In this document: positions 1 to 6,710 of the stretch, piece by piece
How positions within the stretch are numbered: position 1 is the stretch's first letter
Layout of the letters: every line of letters starts with the position of its first letter
Source: Oceanimonas sp052119705
GTDB lineage: Bacteria; Pseudomonadota; Gammaproteobacteria; Enterobacterales; Aeromonadaceae
DNA: 64,000 nt
Direction: 5' to 3'
Assembly (NCBI RefSeq): GCF_052119705.1
Contig: NZ_JBGQOP010000003.1
Coordinates: forward strand, 102,542-166,541
Notes under the pieces: model-generated
The model's input: the letters and a program-made list of their open reading frames with translations, nothing else
What the model was told of the DNA's origin: nothing
The model's database searches: none
Program-made: the position numbers and the translations under genes

Positions 1-10
1 AAGTACTGAT

Positions 11-39
11 AACCGGGGGCTAAGGCCCTCGGTTCTTTT
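11..39 (+). terminator. Rho-independent terminator, probably of the upstream flagellin gene
   Basis: A 10-bp stem (11-20 with 25-34, one G-U pair) with loop TAAG is followed by TTCTTTT. It lies at the left edge of the window ahead of flaG, so it most likely ends a flagellin transcript that begins outside the window; that assignment is inferred from the usual flagellin-flaG-fliD order. Confidence 0.75.
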
Positions 40-47
40 GATTTAAG

Positions 48-234
48 GCTGTTTAGCTTAGTAAATTGTTAGCAAAATAGGTAAAGGGTGAAGAGTAAAG
101 CGATAAAAGGACAAGCTTGCAATACAGAACCTTTATGAACTGAGCATGGTGTGTAGTTTCTGCTTATGTTGTTCGCCTCACTCTTTACCCTTCACACTTC
201 ACACATTTTTTGTTAGTGCATTAAGCTAAACAGC
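48..234. repeat. Inverted-repeat intergenic element upstream of flaG
   Basis: Perfect 13-bp inverted repeats (GCTGTTTAGCTTA at 48-60, its complement at 222-234) bound a 187-bp segment. Inside, 81-108 is a purine-rich 7-base-period array (GTAAAGG, GTGAAGA and so on) and 184-205 carries the complementary pyrimidine-rich units (TTTACCC, TTCACAC). The segment has no plausible gene and can fold as a large imperfect hairpin. It belongs to the heptamer repeat family found throughout this window. Confidence 0.65.
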
Positions 235-279
235 ATTTTCATTTGTTAATCTGAGTAGCGAAAGCTTGAGGGTACAACT

Positions 280-678
280 ATGGATATACTACCTCTATCG
301 CCTAAGGTGCCAGTTTTAGCAGCAGATGCTAAGCCGCAATTTATGGCGGCCCAACCACTTGGTAGTGAAACCACTCAAACGATACAAGCCGTGCAGGCAG
401 TGGACAAAGCAGGAGCTAAAAATAATGCCCCTGCAGAACAGCACCAAGAGCTAACGGCAGAGCAATTAGAGGAAATGGCCGAGCAAATGGACTCATTTGT
501 TGGTAGCTTTACTCATGAGCTGAAGTTTCGCGTAGACGAAGATTCTGGCCGCAATGTAGTCACTGTGGTGGATAAAAAAAGTGGTGATACCATTCGCCAA
601 ATTCCCACCGAAGAGTTGCTGGAAGTGATAGCGCGCTTAGCGGAAGCCAGCGGCGGCTTGATTAACGTTAAAGCCTAA
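280..678 (+). CDS. flaG: Flagellar protein FlaG
   Basis: A 132-residue FlaG-family protein. The first ~75 residues are low complexity and Ala/Gln/Glu rich. The conserved part is residues ~76-125, with LKFRVDEDSGRNVV and a later IRQIPTEELLE segment, which is the family signature. FlaG proteins of polar flagella affect filament length and are encoded between flagellin and the cap gene, as here (fliD starts 48 bases downstream). The molecular role is not well defined in the family. It is probably co-transcribed with fliD, since no terminator separates them. Confidence 0.9.
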   Translation: MDILPLSPKVPVLAADAKPQFMAAQPLGSETTQTIQAVQAVDKAGAKNNAPAEQHQELTAEQLEEMAEQMDSFVGSFTHELKFRVDEDSGRNVVTVVDKKSGDTIRQIPTEELLEVIARLAEASGGLINVKA

Positions 679-726
679 ATATTAGAGCCTAAGTTTACAG
701 CTTAAATTTAGGTACGGGAGGTTATT

Positions 727-2091
727 ATGGCGGGTCTTAGTATACCAGGGGTTGGTTCAGGTTTTCCGGTACAGCAGTTTGTGGATGCTACTGTTGATGC
801 GGAACGTGTGCCAAAAGAGAATGCGATTAAACGCAAGCAAAGCAACGTAGATGTACAAATATCGGCTTATGCTTCGATTAAAAAAGAGCTGGATGCATTC
901 CAAAAATCCCTTAAAGATCTCACCGCGAAAGATGCTTTTCAAACCCGCTCAGTAGCCTTATCTACGGAAGGTTTTTTAACTTCAAAAGTAGATAAGAATG
1001 CGGTTGCGGGTAGCTATGATATATCTGTAGTGACGTTAGCTAAAGCAGATAAAGTAGGCTCTGGCTATTTGGCTGATGGCGTTAGCAGCAAAGATAATAT
1101 TGGTGCGGGTAGCCTCACTTTGGGGATGGGTGGCAAGGCATTTACTGTTAATATTGATGCAGAGAAAAGCTCGTTAGCAGATATAGCTCAAGCCATTAAC
1201 CAAGCAGATGACAATACGGGCGTTCGCGCTACTGTAGTAACAGACGATCTCGGTTCTCGGTTAGTTCTGTTTGGTGATAAGACAGGCACCGAAAATAAGA
1301 TTGAGATTAATGCGGGCGCAGGCGATTTTGGTGACATCTTTGCTACTGGTCAGTTGGATAACATTCAACCTGCCGTTGATGCGGTTATTAAAGTTGACGG
1401 TGCAACTGTAACTCGTGGTTCCAACGAGATCAGTGATGTGATTGCTGGAGTAACGCTTAATTTAGATAAAGTCAGTACTACTGATGATCCCAGTATCACG
1501 CTGACGATAGCTAATGATAAAAAATCGGTTACCGAGAACTTAAAAAGCTTTGTTGAGTCCTACAACAAGATAGTTGGAACCACTAAAAAGCTCAGCAGCT
1601 ATGATGCTGAAAATAAAAAAGCCGGTCCGCTTAATGGCGACAGCCTGCTACGTGCCATTAGCACTCAGTTACGTGACGCCATGGGTGAACAGGTAGAGGG
1701 CGCGAGCAGTTCGCTAAAGTCATTATCTGATTTGGGTATTACCACTAAACGTGATGGCACGTTAGAGATAGACAATAAAATTCTCGATAATCATATTGCC
1801 AATAACTTTGATGGTATTGGTCGCTTGTTCGATGGTGACAGTGGCTTAGCCAACAAGCTTGATACTATGCTGGAAGGTTTTACTGGCCGTGGCGGTACTA
1901 TCACTACCAAGAAAGAGTCGCTTGATTTACAGGCTGGTAAGTTTACTCAGCAACGCCTCGATCTTGACGAGCGTATGGGTAAGTTTGAGCTGCGCGTTAT
2001 GAAACAATTTAATGCTATGGACTCCATGATTGCCAATATGAACAACCAGATGAACACCATGATGTCTATGTTGATGCCCTTGCAATCGTAA
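727..2091 (+). CDS. fliD: Flagellar filament cap protein FliD
   Basis: A 454-residue FliD (HAP2), the pentameric cap that folds flagellin at the filament tip and is exported through the flagellar type III apparatus. The N-terminal FliD_N region is at residues ~8-105 and FliD_C at ~225-435. The C-terminus is Met/Asn/Gln rich and helical (MDSMIANMNNQMNTMM), as expected for the coiled-coil leg region. The start at 727 follows a good ribosome site (GGGAGG). A hairpin immediately downstream (2099-2125) may end or attenuate the transcript before the chaperone genes. Confidence 0.95.
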   Translation: MAGLSIPGVGSGFPVQQFVDATVDAERVPKENAIKRKQSNVDVQISAYASIKKELDAFQKSLKDLTAKDAFQTRSVALSTEGFLTSKVDKNAVAGSYDISVVTLAKADKVGSGYLADGVSSKDNIGAGSLTLGMGGKAFTVNIDAEKSSLADIAQAINQADDNTGVRATVVTDDLGSRLVLFGDKTGTENKIEINAGAGDFGDIFATGQLDNIQPAVDAVIKVDGATVTRGSNEISDVIAGVTLNLDKVSTTDDPSITLTIANDKKSVTENLKSFVESYNKIVGTTKKLSSYDAENKKAGPLNGDSLLRAISTQLRDAMGEQVEGASSSLKSLSDLGITTKRDGTLEIDNKILDNHIANNFDGIGRLFDGDSGLANKLDTMLEGFTGRGGTITTKKESLDLQAGKFTQQRLDLDERMGKFELRVMKQFNAMDSMIANMNNQMNTMMSMLMPLQS

Positions 2092-2098
2092 ATCCTAA

Positions 2099-2125
2099 TA
2101 ACATGCTCACCCGGTGAGCATGTTA
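2099..2125. terminator. Perfect hairpin after fliD (weak terminator or attenuator)
   Basis: Twelve-base perfect arms (TAACATGCTCAC and its complement) with a CCG loop start 8 bases after the fliD stop. No clean run of T follows (TCTAAATTTTAATTT), so it may reduce rather than stop transcription into the next two genes, or protect the fliD mRNA 3' end. Confidence 0.55.
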
Positions 2126-2159
2126 TCTAAATTTTAATTTGCATTGTAAAGGAAAGCTA

Positions 2160-2468
2160 ATGTCGGAACGTTTTTTGCAAGAACTTGCTGAACTCGATAA
2201 GGCGCTATTTATTGCGCTGCAAGTGGAGCTTGGTGAGTTTGACGATGAAGCGTTTGATAAGCATTTGCAGCAGCGTGCCGCTTTAGTACAGCAAGTGGCG
2301 GCACAAGGCTCAGCCACGCAGACGCAAGTGCAAGATATTATTGAGCGTTCTCGCAAGCTTAGCAGCTTAGCTGAAACAGTTAAGGCTAAGCTTGGCGAAC
2401 AATTATCTACCATTCAAAAAGGTCGGCGCTCTCAGCAGGCCTATCAAAGCGTAAAATATCAGGAGTAA
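2160..2468 (+). CDS. Small FliT/FlaI-like flagellar protein (probable export chaperone)
   Basis: A 102-residue, highly helical, acidic protein beginning MSERFLQELAELDKAL. The ATG at 2160 is preferred over an in-frame ATG at 2139 because GGAAAG lies at proper distance before 2160. It sits between fliD and fliS (6 bases before fliS), the slot of flaI/fliT in polar flagellar clusters of Vibrio and Aeromonas. FliT-type proteins bind FliD and prevent premature assembly. Sequence similarity in this family is weak, so the assignment rests mainly on position, size and helix content. Confidence 0.7.
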   Translation: MSERFLQELAELDKALFIALQVELGEFDDEAFDKHLQQRAALVQQVAAQGSATQTQVQDIIERSRKLSSLAETVKAKLGEQLSTIQKGRRSQQAYQSVKYQE

Positions 2469-2474
2469 GCAGTA

Positions 2475-2882
2475 ATGGCAGGTCCTATGCGTGGCTCAAT
2501 GAGAGCTTATAAATCAGTAGCGTTAGACAGTCAAAAAACCGTGGCCTCGCCGTACCGCATCGTACAAATGCTGTTAGCTGGCGCGCTAGAGCGCTTAGCG
2601 AAGGCTAAAACTGCGATAGAGCATAAAAACTATGCCCAACGTGGCGAGCTGATTAGCTCTACCATGATGATTATTGACGAACTGCGCTTGTCTCTAGATT
2701 ATGAAGATGGCGGCGAGATTGCGACTAATCTTGGCGGTTTATATGACTTTATGATGTCGGAGTTAATTAGTGTTAACTTAACCAACGATGTGAGTAAGTT
2801 AGAAAGCATAAGCGGCTTGCTACGTGGCATTAAAGAAGGCTGGGATGCCATCCCTGTGAATCAACAAGAAGTGCCTGCTTAA
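2475..2882 (+). CDS. fliS: Flagellin export chaperone FliS
   Basis: A 135-residue FliS, the cytoplasmic four-helix chaperone that binds the flagellin C-terminus before export. Typical features are the early segment VASPYRIVQMLLAGAL, the ERLAKAK helix and the central LRLSLDYEDGGEIATNL. Length and content match the family. It is last in the flaG-fliD-fliT-like-fliS group. Intergenic repeat DNA begins about 10 bases past its stop. Confidence 0.94.
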   Translation: MAGPMRGSMRAYKSVALDSQKTVASPYRIVQMLLAGALERLAKAKTAIEHKNYAQRGELISSTMMIIDELRLSLDYEDGGEIATNLGGLYDFMMSELISVNLTNDVSKLESISGLLRGIKEGWDAIPVNQQEVPA

Positions 2883-2891
2883 AGACTACTG

Positions 2892-2933
2892 GTTATTAGT
2901 AAAGGGTGAAGTGTAAAGCGTGAAGGGGTAAAC
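2892..2933 (+). repeat. Heptamer array after fliS
   Basis: Six consecutive 7-base units (GTTATTA, GTAAAGG, GTGAAGT, GTAAAGC, GTGAAGG, GGTAAAC) begin 10 bases after the fliS stop. Just beyond, 2941-2959 is largely complementary to the array, so the segment can form a hairpin. Confidence 0.7.
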
Positions 2934-3094
2934 CTAACACTTTACTTTCGCCCTTTATTGTTTCTGGCGTTTCGTTAGTGTATCTGTAACCCAACCCCTA
3001 AAGATAAAAGACCTCTTCGCAACGGAATCCGCGCCTCTTTATTTATGAGAAGCACAGAAAAATTAAGATGAGATAAGGGCGAAAAGTGCCAAAA
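2897..3094 (+). repeat. Left direct repeat flanking the abi segment
   Basis: This ~198-bp stretch is repeated at 4476-4520 plus 5794-5928 (split there by the IS). Matching blocks are 2897-2974 (about 78 bases, few mismatches) and 3054-3094 (41 bases, one mismatch). The two copies bracket the abi gene. Inside this copy, 3039-3055 is also the complement of 3187-3203 (motif TTTATGAGAAGCAC), an inverted repeat about 150 bp across. Confidence 0.75.
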
Positions 3095-3283
3095 TATTTA
3101 TTGACCCACTCTTTTTACTCAACACTCAACACAGCCCTGTGCTTACCGCTTCAAGCTTATAGCTTCCGAAGAGTCCTATTTTTTCGTGCTTCTCATAAAT
3201 TAAAAGGAGTGTCTCTCGTAACAAGGAAGCATTGCAAAAAGGTTTTGGTGTAGTTGGTTGGAATACGGCTAAGTGAGTTATTC

Positions 3284-4225
3284 TTATTCTTGTTGCCAGA
3301 TTGACCGCGCTTGCCAATCGGCTGGAAAGCCCATGCGATTAATGTCTATCTGATGTGTATCGAGTAGACTTTTTAAGCGTTGCTTCCAATGATGATCACC
3401 GCTTATCACGTCCATTAAATATCCCAACATAACCAAGGTGTTGTAAATTTTGCGCAGCCGTCTGTCACTATCCGGTAGAGTAAATAAGCCGTTAATTAAC
3501 GCTTCTTCACCATGACGTGGCAGCATTGTTGTTTTGGTAAAATCTCGATTCCACAAACGGGAATGATGTGCGCTTAGGTTCCGAACTAACGATAGGTGTT
3601 CACAAAATGAGATAAGCGTTTTTTCATCCAGCCCATAACTTTTGCTGATTATCTGCCTGTCGGCGCGCAATTTGATATTACTCAGCCAGCGCGAGAGTTG
3701 CCCCATGGTAAGCAGTTCGACGCAAGCCCAAATTGGAGGTAAAGGTTCTTGGTACTTTTGCGTTAAATGTTTAATAAACTCTTCACGACTTCGTTTTACG
3801 TCACCGCTTAATTTCCCCAAACTATTAGCGTACTCCAGCAAGTCACCAAATAGTTCAGGCTTTAGATGCGGGTGTGCTGTGTTATATCTATGACTAAGCT
3901 GGTAAGCAATTTGGATCCGCAACGAAACTTCAAAACGTTCAATAGCATCAAGTACCAGTAGCCTTAATTCCCGGTCAAAAACATAAAGGTTTAAAATATC
4001 ATCAAAACTAGTGCCAACTATAAATTGGTGCGTGGCGTGGTCTTGCTCGAAAGGCAAACAATAAGCGGCAAAACGATAGTAGTTAAGCTGCGTTAAATAG
4101 AACTGCGCTTTAACAATATCGGTGATCTCTAAACCTCGCTGTAGCAGTAAGCTTACTTGGTCAGGAAATAACGTTGGCGATTTAGTAAAGGCAACTTTAG
4201 CGGATGATCTTGGCTGGCGGCTCAT
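3284..4225 (-). CDS. Abi-family (AbiD/AbiF-like, Abi_2) HEPN-type protein, putative phage abortive infection factor
   Basis: A 313-residue protein on the strand opposite to the flagellar genes. Features of the Abi_2 family are visible: an N-terminal LLLQRGLEI helix, LNYYRFAAYCLPF at ~48-60, a DRELRLLVLDAIERFEVSLR segment at ~84-103, and RNLSAHHSRLWN at 215-226. The last fits the R-x(4-6)-H motif of HEPN ribonuclease folds. The start at 4225 is preferred over 4249 because GAGGG lies 7-10 bases upstream. Family members are linked to abortive infection; activity here is inferred. It lies in a segment flanked by direct repeats, with a small ORF overlapping its start, and no phage integrase or tRNA nearby. 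Confidence 0.85.
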   Translation of the reverse strand: MSRQPRSSAKVAFTKSPTLFPDQVSLLLQRGLEITDIVKAQFYLTQLNYYRFAAYCLPFEQDHATHQFIVGTSFDDILNLYVFDRELRLLVLDAIERFEVSLRIQIAYQLSHRYNTAHPHLKPELFGDLLEYANSLGKLSGDVKRSREEFIKHLTQKYQEPLPPIWACVELLTMGQLSRWLSNIKLRADRQIISKSYGLDEKTLISFCEHLSLVRNLSAHHSRLWNRDFTKTTMLPRHGEEALINGLFTLPDSDRRLRKIYNTLVMLGYLMDVISGDHHWKQRLKSLLDTHQIDINRMGFPADWQARSIWQQE

Positions 4226-4368
4226 CTTACGCCCTCGCAGGTTTTGCATGGCCCAGAGACGAGTAACCCCTCACAGGGCGCTGATCTGACGGGTAGCGGG
4301 AGGGGTGTTGTTACTTCAATAATAACCCCAAGCTTGTCAAAGTCAATATGAGTCACTTCTGTCTCCAT
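4222..4368 (-). CDS. Possible 48-residue ORF translationally coupled to abi
   Basis: A short reverse-strand frame starts at ATG 4368 and ends with a TGA that overlaps the abi ATG (ATGA, sharing 3 bases). The peptide begins METEVTHIDFDKLG, has a proline-rich centre (PLPLPV), then PCEG and CKTC near the end. I do not recognise it. No clear ribosome site precedes its ATG, which lowers confidence. The overlap with abi is the arrangement expected of coupled genes. It could equally be a fortuitous frame covering the abi leader. Confidence 0.4.
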   Translation of the reverse strand: METEVTHIDFDKLGVIIEVTTPLPLPVRSAPCEGLLVSGPCKTCEGVR

Positions 4369-4475
4369 GGTGATCGGACGTCATATGCTGGAACTTCACA
4401 GAAAGGTGGCATGCAATCCCCGTTGAACAGCAAGCCGTACCTGCATAAGCGAGCTCTACTGTTAGTAAAGGCTGC

Positions 4476-4520
4476 TAGTAAAGGGTGAAGTGTAAAGAGT
4501 GAAGGGTTAAACCTAACGCT
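4476..4520 (+). repeat. Right direct repeat, first part (continues at 5794-5928 beyond the IS)
   Basis: This matches 2897-2941 (units GTGAAGT, GTAAAGA and so on, then ACCTAACGCT). Joined across the IS to 5794-5928 it reconstitutes a second copy of the 2897-3094 repeat. Confidence 0.75.
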
Positions 4521-4550
4521 TGGAATGGCCCGACTAAAGTAGACACCTAT

Positions 4551-5378
4551 TTATGCAGCATTAAGTTGCTGCGCATATGCGTTGGGGGTTAATCCTCCCA
4601 GCGCAGTGTGTCGTCTTACTTTGTGGTAATACTGCGTGATGTAGAAGTGTATTTCTTCTGTCATCTCTTTGCGAGCCAGCAGACCTAAACGACGGGTCCA
4701 TTCCTTCTTCAATAAAGAAAAAAAACTTTCTGCACAGGCATTATCCCAGCAGTTTCCCCGACGAGACATGCTAATAGTCACCTTCCGTTTAGTCAGCCAA
4801 GCCATCGTCGCCGTGCAATGATATTGGCTACCTTGGTCTGAGTGAAACATCAGTTCACTCCCATCAGGCTTCTGTTTCGCCCAAGCTTGCTTTAAGGCCT
4901 TAATCACTAATTCAGCGCTATTAACCGGCCCTTGAGCCTTGCCAACCACCTGTCGGGTAGCAAGGTCGATTATCACCGCCAGATAGAGCCAGCCTTCTTC
5001 ACAGCGTATCTGAGTAATATCTGACACCCATACACGGTTCTCCTGAGCAACTGTAAACTGTCGGTTAAGTAGGTTAGGTGTCGCCGCGATACCCGGGTTA
5101 TGTTTACGGTGCCCAGGCTTAGGCGCAACACAAGAACGGTAACCTGCGCCCTGTAAGAGGCGTTGCACTTGATTTTTACCGCAGGCAAAGCCTCGGTCGA
5201 CCGCTTCGCTCCACAATTTCCGATAACCCGCGATACCGTGCTGCTGTTTCGCTTCCGCTAATAAAAAGGTGAGCAAACTGCGGTGACGCTGCGTTTGAGC
5301 CGCAGGCTCCCATTGGCGTTGTTGCCAACGATAATAACCGGCACGTGATACTTCAAGTACGTTACACATCACCAGCAC
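4551..5378 (-). CDS. IS3-family transposase OrfB (DDE integrase domain)
   Basis: 275 residues from the ATG at 5378. The open frame continues upstream to the orfA frameshift site, giving a fused OrfAB by -1 shifting. The rve integrase core is present: WVSDITQIR (first Asp), FHSDQGSQY (second Asp) and NCWDNACAESFFSLLKKEW (catalytic Glu), followed by a YYHKVRRHTALGGLTP tail typical of IS3 OrfB. The stop lies 30 bases inside the IS end, as in the second copy at 63734. No frame damage is seen, so it is likely functional. Confidence 0.93.
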   Translation of the reverse strand: MLVMCNVLEVSRAGYYRWQQRQWEPAAQTQRHRSLLTFLLAEAKQQHGIAGYRKLWSEAVDRGFACGKNQVQRLLQGAGYRSCVAPKPGHRKHNPGIAATPNLLNRQFTVAQENRVWVSDITQIRCEEGWLYLAVIIDLATRQVVGKAQGPVNSAELVIKALKQAWAKQKPDGSELMFHSDQGSQYHCTATMAWLTKRKVTISMSRRGNCWDNACAESFFSLLKKEWTRRLGLLARKEMTEEIHFYITQYYHKVRRHTALGGLTPNAYAQQLNAA

Positions 5379-5419
5379 TGTCCAACTCGCGCTGCGATAC
5401 TGGTCGATGAAAGCAAATT

Positions 5420-5755
5420 TTATCGACGTGTCTTGGTAGCGTACTCTTCCAGCTTTTTTAGGATGTCGAGCTCCAGCTCTGCACGCGCTAACTTCTTCTG
5501 GAGACGTTTGTTTTCTCGCTCCAACTGGCTCAAACTTTTATCAGGGCCTATATTTTCAACGGGTTTATCTTGCTTTGAATCAGATTTATCCATTACCCAC
5601 TTTCGTCGCCAACGGCTTAATATGTTTGGATGCACCCCAATCTCACTGGATATTTCAGCGACGGTTTTAGGTGATGAAACAGAAAGCTTAACGGCTTCTC
5701 GCTTAAATTCATTACTAAATTTACGTTTGGTTCGAAATTGCATACCCTTCCTCAC
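5420..5755 (-). CDS. IS3-family OrfA (helix-turn-helix and leucine zipper)
   Basis: A 111-residue OrfA that binds the IS ends. The HTH_Tnp_1 region is at residues ~10-55 (REAVKLSV, then EIGVHPNILSRWRRKW), followed by a leucine-zipper helix at ~78-103 (LERENKRLQKKLARAELELD). Near its end, 5459-5453 on the minus strand reads A-AAA-AAG in the orfA frame. This is the classical slippery heptamer for -1 frameshifting into orfB in this family. It is transcribed with orfB. Confidence 0.9.
   Translation of the reverse strand: MRKGMQFRTKRKFSNEFKREAVKLSVSSPKTVAEISSEIGVHPNILSRWRRKWVMDKSDSKQDKPVENIGPDKSLSQLERENKRLQKKLARAELELDILKKLEEYATKTRR
5453..5459 (-). promoter_or_regulatory. Programmed -1 frameshift site (A AAA AAG) in the IS
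   Basis: The heptamer is in the orfA reading frame (CTA-AAA-AAG). Shifting -1 gives an uninterrupted frame that runs into orfB (ending ...IKFAFIDQY before the annotated orfB ATG). This is the expected IS3 mechanism for making the active OrfAB transposase. Confidence 0.75.
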
Positions 5756-5793
5756 TTTGAAGAAGTGTCTACTTTTTTGGTGGCATTCCAGCT

Positions 5794-5928
5794 TTACCTT
5801 CGCCCTTTATTGTTTCTGGTGTTTCGTGGAGCAGACCGAGATTAGGGGTAGGGGGTAGGGATTTTTTGCCACGGAATCCACGGAACCCACAGAAAAATTA
5901 AGATGAGATAAGGGCAAAAAGTGCCAAA
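5794..5928 (+). repeat. Right direct repeat, second part
   Basis: This continues the repeat interrupted by the IS: 5794-5826 matches 2942-2974 and 5888-5928 matches 3054-3094 (41 bases, one mismatch). Between them is TTTTTTGCCACGGAATCC, the left end of the MITE-like family also seen at 23678 and 52897. Confidence 0.75.
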
Positions 5929-6003
5929 TAATCTTATTGGTAAGGGCCAGCCCTTCGGGGAGCTGTAAGATAGAACAAAACCTGTAGCCATAGGACAAAC
6001 GCT

Positions 6004-6095
6004 GTCATTGCGAGCGTAGCGCGGCAATCCATTCTGCACGCCTGCACAGGGTCCCAACCATGGATTGCCGCGTCGTTACACTCCTCGCAAGGACG
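6004..6095. repeat. REP-like palindrome
   Basis: Arms are GTCATTGCGAGCGTAGCGCG... and its near complement ending ...CTCCTCGCAAGGACG, with about 35 bases between them. The same arms recur at 6126-6303 and 26097-26182. This type of dispersed palindrome is noncoding and is known from many bacterial genomes. Confidence 0.75.
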
Positions 6096-6125
6096 AAAGG
6101 GTTTGGCTCTGACCGTTTTTATGCC

Positions 6126-6303
6126 GTCATCGCGAGTGCTGCGCGGCAATCCATTGTTTGGCTTCGGGCCTACTTTTTTGGTCCAATGAATTGGACCCTA
6201 CAAAACCACAGGCATCGGTTTGGTTTTACGTAAGGCGTACAACGTAAAGCATATGGCAGCCTGTTCATAGATTGCCGTGTCGCTGCGCTCCTCGCAATGA
6301 ACG
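6126..6303. repeat. REP-like palindrome, long-spacer copy
   Basis: Left arm GTCATCGCGAGTGCTGCGCG and right arm ending CGCTCCTCGCAATGA are as at 6004, but with ~110 bases between the arms. The centre contains TGAATTGGACCCTACAAAA, another recurring intergenic motif (compare 17655-17670). Confidence 0.7.
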
Positions 6304-6506
6304 GTTTTAACTTAACATTCAACACTAAAAAATCAACACTGCCCTGTGTTTCCGCCTTTGGCGAAATGCGAGAGCAAGCGTTCGCCTACAAAACACCGAT
6401 CTGTAGCTTGAGCTATTTTTTAGATCTTACCCCATTAAATTTTTCAGATTTGATCTCTATTTTTCCGTGGATTCCGTGTTCTTCCGTGGCAAAAATATCT
6501 TTAGGT
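6304..6506. repeat. Mosaic of repeat fragments upstream of flrA
   Basis: 6363-6391 is the reverse complement of 8335-8361 (GGCGAACGCTTGCTCTCGCA core). 6445-6497 is the reverse complement of the MITE-like arm at 23697-23735 (CGGAAGAACACGGAA, then AGATCAAATCTGA). No credible gene is present; the 72-residue frame over this stretch consists of repeat sequence. Confidence 0.6.
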
Positions 6507-6520
6507 TTGATCTAGATCAA
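6507..6520. promoter_or_regulatory. FNR/ANR-type binding site, candidate
   Basis: TTGATCTAGATCAA is an exact match to the FNR consensus TTGAT-N4-ATCAA. It is centred ~197 bases before the flrA start. No good -10 is placed at the ideal 41.5-base distance, and TTGATC is also part of a neighbouring repeat arm, so function is uncertain. Confidence 0.4.
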
Positions 6521-6710
6521 TCTCAGGTGGTTTGAGCGCCTAGCTTAACTCGAGTTTTTTTGACGCTTGTGTCAGAATTACGACATCTGGTGTGTACATG
6601 CGTTTTTACAATGTTATGCTGTGTTTAATGCAAAGCAACATTTTGCTGTAATAAAAAGCTGCAATAAAAACATCTGTAATAACTAACTGAATTGTAAGGA
6701 CATAATTCCT

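Larger units (their letters stand above)
4521..5790 (-). mobile_element. Complete IS3-family insertion sequence, 1,270 bp
   Basis: Imperfect inverted ends are visible: TGGAATGGCCCGACTAAAGT at 4521 and, on the other strand, TGGAATGCCACCAAAAAAGT from 5790, both continuing AGACAC. A 3-bp direct duplication GCT (4518-4520 and 5791-5793) flanks the element, normal for IS3. Removing the IS and one GCT restores a sequence matching the undisturbed repeat at 2897-2974. It encodes orfA and orfB on the minus strand with a frameshift site between them. Both reading frames are open, so it appears intact. A related copy starts at 63704. Confidence 0.93.

Noticed and set aside
4348..4488. 46-residue forward ORF (MSHFCLHGDRTSY...) between abi and the IS
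   Set aside because: No ribosome site, runs into repeat DNA, ends within a heptamer unit, and is antisense to the better-placed small ORF coupled to abi.
2892..6506. Prophage or integrative element around abi
   Set aside because: No integrase, tRNA attachment site or phage genes; the only mobile gene set is the single IS, and the direct repeats are explained by dispersed intergenic families.
6297..6515. 72-residue forward ORF upstream of flrA
   Set aside because: Composed of dispersed repeat fragments; no ribosome site and no recognisable protein features.
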